Shown here: positions 8,811-18,800 of the stretch, one piece after another
How the letters are laid out: the number at the start of each line of letters is the position of its first letter
Position numbering within the stretch: position 1 is the first letter of the stretch
Assembly (NCBI GenBank): GCA_905221605.1
Contig: CAJNDS010000839.1
Span: forward strand, 30,001 to 61,109
From: Symbiodinium natans
Taxonomy: Eukaryota; Sar; Dinophyceae; Suessiales; Symbiodiniaceae
DNA: 31,109 nt
Direction: 5' to 3'
Translations under genes and position numbers: made by a program
Notes under the pieces: model-generated
What the model saw: only the letters and a program-made list of their open reading frames with translations
Told to the model about the DNA's origin: nothing
Databases searched by the model: none

Positions 8811-11800
8811 ATGCCAGTAGTAGATGTCAAAGCGCTTGCGGCCAATACAGCGAGCATCCGCTGCATCAGCATCATCGACGGCTTTGAGGGGTCTGCGAAG
8901 CAGCAGGTTCTGGAGTGTTTGAAACAGACCGGCCATGGAGCACAGGCCGTGTTGCACTCATGTTGTCTTGTGTTATCTGTTATCTGGTGTTGCTTGCTCG
9001 GCTCTGAACCCCTTATGAGTTAGACCCTCTCTCCTTCGAATGCTTGAGGATGGCTACGGGGGCACCATGCTGATACGAGAGTACGACAGGGATGATGGAA
9101 CCGGCGAGCGGCCCTTTCTCCTGAATGTCGTCGAGACACCACTCTATGCGGAGATGGCGAGCTCTACTCTTCGGCTGGTGGATGGTGCTCTCGTCGTCAC
9201 GGACATCGTGGAGGGACTCACTGTGAGACAAGAAACGATGCTTCGCAATGCCCTCACAGCCCGCGTCAAGCCGTGCATCTTGGTCGATGGGATCCTGCAC
9301 AAGGCAACGATGCTCAATTGGAGCCCGGAAGAGGTTTACATGTATTCCAGCAGGGCCATCGACAGTACGAACGTGGTCATCGCCACCTACAATGACGAGC
9401 TGATGGGTGACGTGCAGGCGCTTCCCGAGAAAGGCACAGTGGCATTTGGCGAGACGTCACAGGGATGGGCATTCACTCTGGATTTCTTTGCCGACATGTA
9501 CGCGGCAAAGCTCGGTGTGTTCGATGAAAAGATGCGCAACAGGCTTTGGGGTGACAACTTCTTCGTGGCCAGGAAATGGCGCACGGAAGGTGATGCCAAG
9601 AGCCGTGGTTTCAACCAGTTCGTGATCGCCGCGATCCAGACGCTGGCTCACGCAGTCCAAAGTGGAGACGATGACAAGACCAGCAAAATGCTCCAAGCCC
9701 TCAAGATCAAACTAGATGCTGACACGCGAGACCTGGAACCTCAGAAGAAGTTGGTCGCCGTCATGCAAGCGTGGCTGGGCACTAACTCCCTCTTCGGCAT
9801 GCTCGTCGCACACCTGCCCTCTCCAAAGAAGGCCCAGAAGTACCGTGTCCAAAATCTCTACACGGGTCCCATGGACGACGCGGCCGCCGACGCCATGCGC
9901 CGCTGCGACCCCTCCGGCCCACTGATGCTCTATGTGAGAAGGCAAGCTTCTATGCCTTCGGCCGCGTGTTCTCCGGCACCGTTTCCAAAGGCCAGGAGGT
10001 GCGCATCCAGGGGCCCAGCTACAAAAGGGGCTTTGCACCGGACTTGCACGTGAAGCATGTGGAGACGGTGCCTGTCTTGATGGGGGGTCTGCCGTATGAT
10101 TCCGTGCCTTGTGGCAACATCGTGGCCCTAGCGGGGATCGACGACTTCATCGTGAAGACAGCCACGCTGACCACCCTGCAGGACAGTCTTGCATCTTCCA
10201 CATTGCTTAACGAAGTTAGCACTTCTCTCTGAGCTTTGTTTTGCAACATATTACTAGCGTGCTTGGAGGACGCTGGCAACTTTGCGGGCCTCAGCCAATC
10301 CAAGAGCGCTCTCGTGCGGGTACCCGTGATCGCAGAACCGGCTGCAGAGCTGCCCAAGGTCTTGGAGGCCTCTGACAGAGCCGTCTTTGGGGTTTTGGTT
10401 CTGAGCGGAGGTTTAACTGCTTCTTACTCTTCTCGGAAGGCGCTGAAGCGACTGTCCAAGAAAGACCCGCTGGTCACCTGCCACGGAGACGAGTCGGGGC
10501 GGCAGATCGCGACGGGCATCAGCGAACTGCACGCAGGAGTCACCATCAGTGAGCTGGTACAGGACAGGTTGAGAGGGTGGTTCGCTAATTCGCTACAACC
10601 GCTTTCACCGTTTCTTCTGTACAACTCCACCCTGACAACGCTCTGAGCTGACAGGATTGTCCCAACGCCAAGCCTGGCGAGATGTCCGTCATCTACCGGG
10701 AGACGGTGCAGGAGATCAGCCAACCACAGGCTGGCAAGGACTCCGGCAACCAGATCTCCTTCAAGGCCGAGCCCCTGAGCGAGGAGCTGTGCCAGTCCCT
10801 CGACGAGGGCCCCCTCTCGAAGGCTTCTCGATGTTTCTCGTGCCCCGAGCAGTGTTCTCCGGAGCCTCGGGGTTATAAACTTTAGACTGGAGACTATATA
10901 CAGACTATATAGACTATATATAGACTATATATAAACTATAGAGGTGGACGCGGAGGATCGGGCGAAGAGCTTGGTCGAGACCTACGGCTGGGACAGCGAT
11001 GCGGCCAGCAAGACTCGCGACTCAAGTTGCCCACGCATTTTTTACCTGGAAACCATCTCATGGTGTCAGGGTCGTTTGTACGACGTACTGGATGTGTGGC
11101 ACACAGATTGAGATGCACGTGTGTCTCTTCCGCTTCAAGCCTAATTAAAGCCCATCCCTTCCCACGCCTTACTGAAGCGGAGTTAAAGATCGACGCCTCA
11201 GGGTCTGGTGCTTCGGACCAGAGGGCGAGGGGGCAAACGTTCTGGTCGACAGCCAGGAGTACCTTCGCGAGATCCAGGAGACAAGTTTCGCAAGCCAGTC
11301 CAAGCCCTACTTAGAGCTGCCCCAAACTCCTCTCGAAGCCGCCCCCCAAGACGCATCGGTAGGATTCCACGCTCGCAGCTTTCCAGTGGGTCACGAAGGA
11401 AGGCCCTCTCTGCGAAGAGCCTCTGAGAGGCACGAAGGGTTTAACTGAACCCCGATTTCATAGAGCCTTTGATTCCTGTTCTCAAATGCAGCTGCTCGTT
11501 GTTGGCAATTCTTGGCCTGTGTTGGTCATCTCAATGCACACTACGACCGCAGATACCGTGCTGTCTTGTGTTCCCGTCTCTCCTTTGTGCTGATTCCTCT
11601 CCTCTTGCAAATGCTGCCGCGATGCCGCACAGTGGCATTGTCAAAGGCATCCGCTTCAACATTGTTGGAGCTACCTTGGCCCCGGATGCAGTCAAGAACG
11701 GGGCAGGCCGGGCTGCTCTGCTGGACCTTGGGTGGGCGGGAGCCATATGGAGCCATGTCTGCATGGGCAGGTCAGATCTTGGAGCCCTTCCGCCGCGGCT

Positions 11801-12543
11801 GCTTTGCTGCAGAACTCGCGGGCAAGCCCACGCTGTGCGAGCCCGTCTTCATGGTCCAGGTCATCGCCTATAGACGTGGATGAGGGTAGCGGGTAGCAGC
11901 ATTTGCTTGAAGAATCTGCTTTTCTGTGTTAAGATGGCTTCTGCTTCAAGAGGGCAAGTTTGGACAGAGGCAGACACTCACAGCGTTGCGCAGCACCAGC
12001 CAGTCACAAGACTTCGCAGCAATCAAGTACCGGATTACCGCGACTTCAGGTGGACTGCCCGGAAGCCGCTGTGTCGGCCGCCCGCAGCACCGTTGAAAAG
12101 CGCGGAGGGAAGGTCCTTGAAGAAGTTACCAGGGCAGGCACTCCGCTCGTGAGCTTGAAGCGCCTTGGAGTGTGGACCTAGATGGTTTTCGCATTCCCCC
12201 CCTATTCCCCTTAGATGTTGAGTGGCAGCACAGCTCGCGTTTGCCGAGGTGCCACTTGCCCGCTGCCAAGGCCTTCGGCTTCGTTGCCGAGCTCCGCCAG
12301 AACACAGGCGGACAAGCATTCCCGCAGTTCCGCTTGGACCATTGGTGGGCGGCCCAGGGCAGAGCACGTGCATGTGGCCTGGCGGCTGGTGCCTTTGTTT
12401 CCTTTCGTTTCAGCCTCAGGCAAAATGTGAGCCTCGGTGACGCCATGGATGCTGGCAGCAAGGCGGCCGAGCTGGTTCTGAACATCCGCAAGGCCAAAGG
12501 CCTCAAAGAGGCGCTTCCGTCCCTGGCAGACTACGCAGCCTAG
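8811..12543 (+). CDS. Divergent elongation factor 2-like protein, multi-exon
   Basis: Full-length EF2-family gene, about 780 codons against about 840-860 for eEF2. Approximate exons: 8811-8948, 9049-9936, 9948-10181, 10269-10367, 10440-~10560, 10655-10822, 10944-~11012, 11202-11277, 11363-11429, 11647-11706, 11771-11859, 12050-12159, 12249-~12350, 12420-12543. Landmarks in eEF2 order: VDGALVV, QGWAFTL, LPSPKKAQKYR, CDPSGPLMLY, FYAFGRVFSG, VPCGNIVALAG, VIYRETV, VWCFGPEG, AFQWVTKEGPLCEE, ELRQNTGGQAFPQ, RKAKGLKEALPSL, then stop TAG. eEF2 uses GTP to drive ribosomal translocation. Here the P-loop position reads DGFEGSAKQQ, the DxPG motif reads ETPLYAE, NKxD reads VDGI, and the diphthamide His is Lys (DAVKNGAGQ). 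The switch I region is shortened. The frame breaks between exons 2 and 3, and joins 5/6, 7/8 and 13/14 are not clean. It is either a repurposed paralogue or a decaying copy. Family assignment is secure; function is not. Confidence 0.9.
10885..10940. repeat. AGACTATATA simple repeat in EF2-like intron
   Basis: Tandem units of AGACTATATA(TA) lie within the intron inferred at 10823-10943. They explain the AT-rich interruption between two EF2 exons and have no coding role. Confidence 0.8.
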
Positions 12544-12871
12544 GGCTGGTTGTAGGCACCCAGAAAACGTCGGTTGTTTTTTCTTTGCTTCTCAGAAGCG
12601 AAACTGGTCCAAGCGCGGCAAATGCCGCTCCAGGATCTGGATCTTTTGAGATCTGAGTCCTCTGCTTGCAATGTCTTGATATGTTTTGCACAATAAAAAA
12701 TCTCAGCGCCACCTGGACCTGCTGTCCCTGCGTGAACCGCCTCGAACTGCACGGAATACCCATGCGAAGGCTTGTGTCATTGGGGAAAAGTACCGTGTGA
12801 TGCCTGGCCATGGCCAATCTCCAAAGAAGACAAGCGTGTTGTGACTGTCACGCCCTTGCATTTTCCCGCAG
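12544..12871. other. Spacer after the EF2-like stop codon
   Basis: This lies between the EF2-like stop codon and the next plus-strand exon. AATAAA occurs at about 12690, but dinoflagellate genes do not rely on a clear canonical signal. The start of the downstream gene could not be fixed here, and no convincing initiator exon was seen. Confidence 0.35.
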
Positions 12872-15800
12872 GAAATCTTCACCCGCCAAGACGATGTCGA
12901 GGCAAAGTTGGGCACCTGCATCTCCCGAAAGATGCAGTGTCGACCGGTAATCCCGTGTCCTTTGGATGACGTGTATTGAAGACATGCAGGAGATTTGGGA
13001 GAGGTGGACGCCAGCTCAGCAGACCAGCCACCAGTTCCTGAAGTCGCTGCTTGCCGTGGGTTAAAAAGTTGCCAGAGCTGGGTTGACCTGATTGCAGCTT
13101 CCTAGTGCCTGCAACCCAGTGTGCTTTATCGACCAGACAAGGTTTGTCGTGGAGAAAGCAATGTTCTTTTGCCCCTTCAGTACCGACAAGGGGGACATGA
13201 AAAAGAAGGCGGATGGCATCGGAAGACCGAACTCGCATGCATGAAGTCTTAGCAGCTCTATTCACCAAGTGCGATTCTCAAATTCCAACTTCCTGGCTGT
13301 CAGGTCAGGCTGCGACTGGTACGTTTCTTCGAGGATGCGCAAGTTGAGCCGACGGACCCATTGCGGCTTGTTCCAGCTGCTCGCCTACGGCCGCCTTTGT
13401 GGGAGCTCTTGTGGAATAAGCCTATGCCTGTGCGAAGGTTGCAAACATGAAGCCGAGGAAATGCTGTATCATCCGGATGTGTGGTTGCGGCTGGAAGCTT
13501 TGAAGCTGGGATGTAAGCTGCTGGAAGATGCGGATCAGAGGCTTCAGGAAGCTTTCCGCAAGTGGCTCGGTTCTATTTCAATTCTAAACGCTTGTGCAAG
13601 CCGGGCTGGCCCAACGCTGGGTGGTCTTCAAGGGGTGACTCAAGCTGGAATGATGGCTGAAACCTGGCTCAAGAATGTCAAGCGCTCAGGTTTGACTCGC
13701 CACAGCTCAACCTGCAGAAGGCACGAAACCAGCTTCGAAGATGACATGATGTGACTTCAGATTAACGGGCGCAGCCATCGCAGGCACTTGCCTACCAATT
13801 CAGCAGCTTCCATAATCACGAGCAACACGGCGATGACGAGACCAGGGTAATGGACGTCATGCTCAGGACAGTTGAGAGCAGTGGCCGAACAGTCAAAGCA
13901 ATGCTGGACCACGTTTCGTGCAGGAAAATTCAGAACTTGTGCGAGGGTCACAACTCTGAGCTTCAGGCCGCCAGAAATCGAATAGTTGAATGTCCCCAGA
14001 ATGGGAGAGCATGGATGACAGTAGTCTTGCAATGATAGCATGAGGCGTTCGTTGGTGAAGATCTGTCGATTGAAGACAAAGACTTCGCAACTCTGTTGGC
14101 AGAATATCTGCAGAGGACAGTCACGCATGCAGAGCTCGTTAGAGCACGCTTGGCGCTGTTTCCGTGTTCGCAACAGTTGGCAAGACACCATTAATGTTCA
14201 CGCTGGCAGGAACGAGGATGACGATGATGACGACCAGGATCGTGGCATGGAAGGGCCGACCAATCTGGTTGAGTGGATATGCACCCTCGCTCGGCAGACC
14301 ATCGACGATTGGCGGCACGCATCACGAAGCCTGTTTTTGTTTCATATCACGCCCCTTTTCATGTCCCTACGCTGTCATCGCATTGAGGATCGGATGAAGT
14401 CCGACCAGCAATGGCAGGTGTCGATGAGTGGGTCAGAGACGAAGTACTCCATGTTGAAGCAGCTCTTTGATACAGCCGCTGAGATTGTGCAAGGCTAGCT
14501 GCACCATGGATCGGCCACAAGATGCAGGATGTTCAGTAGGCACAACACCAGCTAGAAAAATGAGAGGCCCTGACCGCGGCAACCAGCGCTTGCTGCTGGA
14601 AAGCGTGGCTTGCTTTCATGAAGCGGTTGCGATTTTCCATTTTCCATGTTAGACAAGAGCAACCTCAACGCTCAGTCAAGGAGATTCTTCTTGACGTGAA
14701 CCAGCTCTGGATCCGACAGCGCCAGGGTCTCAAGCACCAAGCATCGCCAAGCCCTTTAGAAACCCTAAGCCGGAGTTGTCAATGGCGCATTGGAGGTGCG
14801 CATGCCCCGCATAACTAAGCTTTGTTTATTCCTCAAGATTCCTCAAGGCTGTGAGGCCCCTTCCCGAAAGAAGCTGTGTTCATGACCCTGTCTGCAGTTC
14901 ATCTGCGGTGCAAGAAGCACATGGATATGTAGCTGCTGTAGCTTTTGCACCCGCTCAGCCGGGACCGATTGTGCAACCATGGGGTGCGAGGGTAGTGGGG
15001 AAAGGTGTGCCAAAATCTTCTGTTAGGCTACTGTACCAGTAGAGGCATCTAAAGTTGGACATGAGGCCTGGCTGTGGAGTCGTTGACCGACACAGCTTTT
15101 TGCTGCTGCTGTTGCTGTTAACATCAATGGAAAGCTTTGGAACTCTCATGGCGAGTTTTCCAGTTTCCTGCCCTTGGGACCCTGAAACACTGGCACGCAG
15201 GGTGATCAGACCAAAGATAAACATGAAATCGGTGAAGCACCGCCCGCTTTTCGGAAGGCCTCCTTTGCATTGTTCGGCGTGCATCCCCGATCGATAACGT
15301 TTCCTTGCATTCATCCCTCGACTATGACGATGCGAATCTCTACTTTCCGCTGCTCTGTATTTTACGTGTGTTCTACAATCACACAGCTAGCTGCTGGGAG
15401 CCTAGCGACACAAGTACCACAGCGGTCTTGGGCCGAGACTTTGAGGTCTTCATGTATCAGTTTCTGCCTGCGCTTCCAAGTCTGCGAGTGTACAACTGAA
15501 CTCGGTCTTACAGTTCAGAAAGACTGAAAAAAGAGGGCGGGGGCAGTCCTCATGTATGCTCGCAGCTCGAAGTCGTTCGCGGATGGGCCAGTACTCGTAG
15601 TAGACTGGTTTTCGCCACGTGCTGTCCAACATACGTTTCCTCTGCACCCTGCATGCCTCAAGCACTCCTCTTGCACTGCTTCGGACTGCATAAACCTTAA
15701 CTCTGCCTAAATCATCGCGAGCGCTCAGCCGAAAATTTCCGACTAAACTCAGCCGAAAGAGTAAACACGCCGACTACTTCCTATTCAAGGCAAGCTTGTT

Positions 15801-18800
15801 CAAAGCCAGGTCCCGCGGCCTGGCCACAACGAGCACCGCATGTCTGCAAAAAAGCTATGGTGTATCGGGGTTACTACTAAGTTACTTTTCAGTTACTACT
15901 AAGTTCTACTACCATGTCAAGCCCACACGCCTGGCATCTCACAGCTGCGCAAGTGAGCCTTGACAAGCGGAGCGGGCAGCGAAGCAAATGTGGCCATGCC
16001 ACGATTGACAAGAAACAGTTCCCCCTTATCACAACAGGCCCCCAATAAATTACGACATCCCGAAACCCTAAACCCTAAGCCCTAAACCTTCTCCACCCTT
16101 TTGCCTCCGCAGCAGCTCGAGGTACCGATGAGTTTACCTTCCGGGCGCTCCTCCAGGACAACGAGGACCTCTTCGAGTCCTTCATGAAGCTGCTGCGATC
16201 CATGCGCAGCTGCCACTTTGCCGGACAACATGTTTCGCCGACTCCTTGGCCAAATAGGGCATAGGATGGCCTAGAGCTTAGGACGTCAGGTGGGAATACC
16301 CGGCTATGGCTAGCACTTGATTTCGTTGGTGTGTCTGGGCTACTAGTACTATTTATGTACTGCCTCCCCCTGCAGAATGTGCCAGGGAAAACCTATACCC
16401 ATCTAAACCCATCTAAGCCTACTTGAGTTAGACTGTTGTCATGTCGTCCTTGCTGATGCTCATGCCTACCCCGTCTTTGTTCATTGGGTAGTATCCCTCA
16501 AAGTACATGCTAGTTTCTGGCACACTAGATTCTAGATGTTTGTGGTGACAGCCCTGGACGAGAGCATCACGAGCATCATTGGGCCTTTGCGTGCCCCCGC
16601 AAGCGCTGATGATTCTCACGTTTTGGGCCGACAAGAGTCCCGATCCGGTATTGCTTCTGCTGGCATGTGGATGGAAACCCTGCCCCTAGCCTGACCGACT
16701 CACGCATGGCTCGCCTTGCGAAAGTCGGGGGAAACGAGGGGTCGATGATGCTTGCACCCTGAACCCAAAGGGTGAACATCATCGATACCTACTGGGGCTG
16801 CAAGAGTCGATGATGCTCGCCTTTGTGGGCAAAGCTGAGTTACACGCTGGGGGCCGCTGCGAAGGTCCCTGGTGGTGTTGGAAATCCAAGACTTGTAAGC
16901 TGTGCAGAAATTTCTTTGCAGGGATCATCCATGTGCATGCAATGAGTTCACAAGAATTCAAAAGACGCAAGCGCCCTGAAGCCGAAACCTGCTTCCTAAG
17001 CCCTGATAGAGTGAATCCAAGGTAAATCTCTAATGCGATCCCTAAACTACTAAGCTACATGTCTTGATTCCTGCTATGGCTATGCCCGAAAGCAAAAACC
17101 GGCTGCAAGGTTTGTTTTCTTTCTGAAGTGACACCGAAAGATCTGGGGCAAAAACCTCACCAATATGGCATTTCCCAAAGTAGGGGCACCGGGGTACTCC
17201 TGATGTAGGCCACGCTCTTTGCTTTTTCGCAGATTTAGGTTTGCCTCGCAAGAAAGCCAAGCCATTCCACGCCACGTCACACCTTTTCGAGGCGAAATCT
17301 CTGTCCTGAAGTTTCTCATGTCCTTGCTCGAAGAAGAAGAGCTTGATCCAGAAGATCCGAACTACAGGCACCGTCGAAAGTAGCGTCACAGTTTGAGATA
17401 GGGTTCGAAGAATACACTGCTTGCACTGCAGGCAGAAATCCGAGGAAGTTGTGGAACACAAAGCCTCCACAATCCGACGCATGGTGGAGGAGCTGAGCCC
17501 CAAGATCATCTGCGACAAGGCAGCCCGTGAGATGGGTGGCATATCGGCACTTCGCTTGCTTTGGCCATCTTGGCCAGTGGGGCCTTAGCAGCTGAATGTA
17601 CTGTCATCCTCATCCTCGCAGGTCATCACTCACTGGAACCTCTCTCCGGAGGTCCACGACCCCGCCAACATGATCAAGCCAGTTCAGGATGCTGATGAGG
17701 TAGTGGAGAACGACACAGCTGTGCCCTACCAGCATTAGTCGTTATCTTCAAGATCGCGTCTCCAAAAGCGATGACAGCCAGGAGGCGGTCATCCGAACAA
17801 AAGGCGAGAAGGAGTCCACAGACTATACGCTTCCAGAGCAAGAGGACTTTCCACAATGTTCGCAGTCATATCCAGCTTGCAACATCGTCTCTTTTCATGT
17901 CTTCCCAGCGCCGGCGCATTCGAACATCGTGACACTCTACTGCATACTGCGCCGTATGCATCGTTATTTGGACTTTCAATCTTTTCAGGAGCACTGCCTG
18001 GAGATCTGCTTCTTATGCTGGGCGCTCTTCGAGGGAATCCAACAAGCTCCAGAGTTTTCAAACCGGAATTTGATGGAAGGAGGGGTGCTGTCATGGTGCT
18101 GTCTTCGGGATGATGGTGCACGCAGGCATTGTAGTGATCTGACTGCAACAGCGAGGAACTCTGGACCGCAAGATGAAGAACCCTGTTCTTCACAGTCGCA
18201 ATCAGCACCCTGGCTTTTGAATGAAACTCTGCAGATGTTCGCTGTTCACGTGTAATGTTGCCAGCATACCACAATGCACAGTTTGAGCACTCCGCCGGCA
18301 CTGTTACTGGCAAGCGAGTGTGTTCTGCAGATGGCCGCCTGTTGAGGTGGGCCACGTCGAAAACAAAGATCTACGACACCTTCAACGACGCTTCGCCGCA
18401 ATTGCACAACATTGTCGCAACTTGCACAGCAAGCGAAGGGCATAAGTTGTGTGCGAGCCGTGTGGCACACTGTCACTTGCAGGACGGCGTGAGCAAGATG
18501 CATCACAGATGCTCGACATTAGAATCTGAGTTTGCTCACTCGCAGTGACTTATTCAAGAGAAGCCTCTACAGCCCTGCAGCACTTGCATGTCCCAGGCAA
18601 GTATCTGCACTTCCTTTTCGGCCGAGTCGAAATTCAGCGTGGTCAGCGATTGCAGAAGTTGTTCTTCTTGGTTCCTGCAGCCATTCGAACTTTGAAGGGG
18701 CAATCACTCATCAAGGACTGAAGGAAGAGAGTAGAAGCATTAATCCTTTTTTTCTCGGTAGTGATGCTGACTGACTGAACGCTCCTTGGCCAGGATTGGC

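Noticed and set aside
9387-10038. Antisense frames over the EF2-like exons
   Set aside because: They mirror a strongly conserved plus-strand coding sequence and have no motif of their own.
10236-10646. Continuous 136-codon plus frame taken as a single exon
   Set aside because: Alignment with EF2 shows a 72-nt stop-free GC-AG intron (10368-10439) inside it, so the frame is two exons plus an intron.
14164-14397. Alternative frame between the RIH-associated exons
   Set aside because: It overlaps exons and introns whose joins restore known family signatures in another frame.
17789-18355. 188-codon minus-strand frame
   Set aside because: The plus strand carries better exon-like segments with splice borders here; the minus frame shows no domain.
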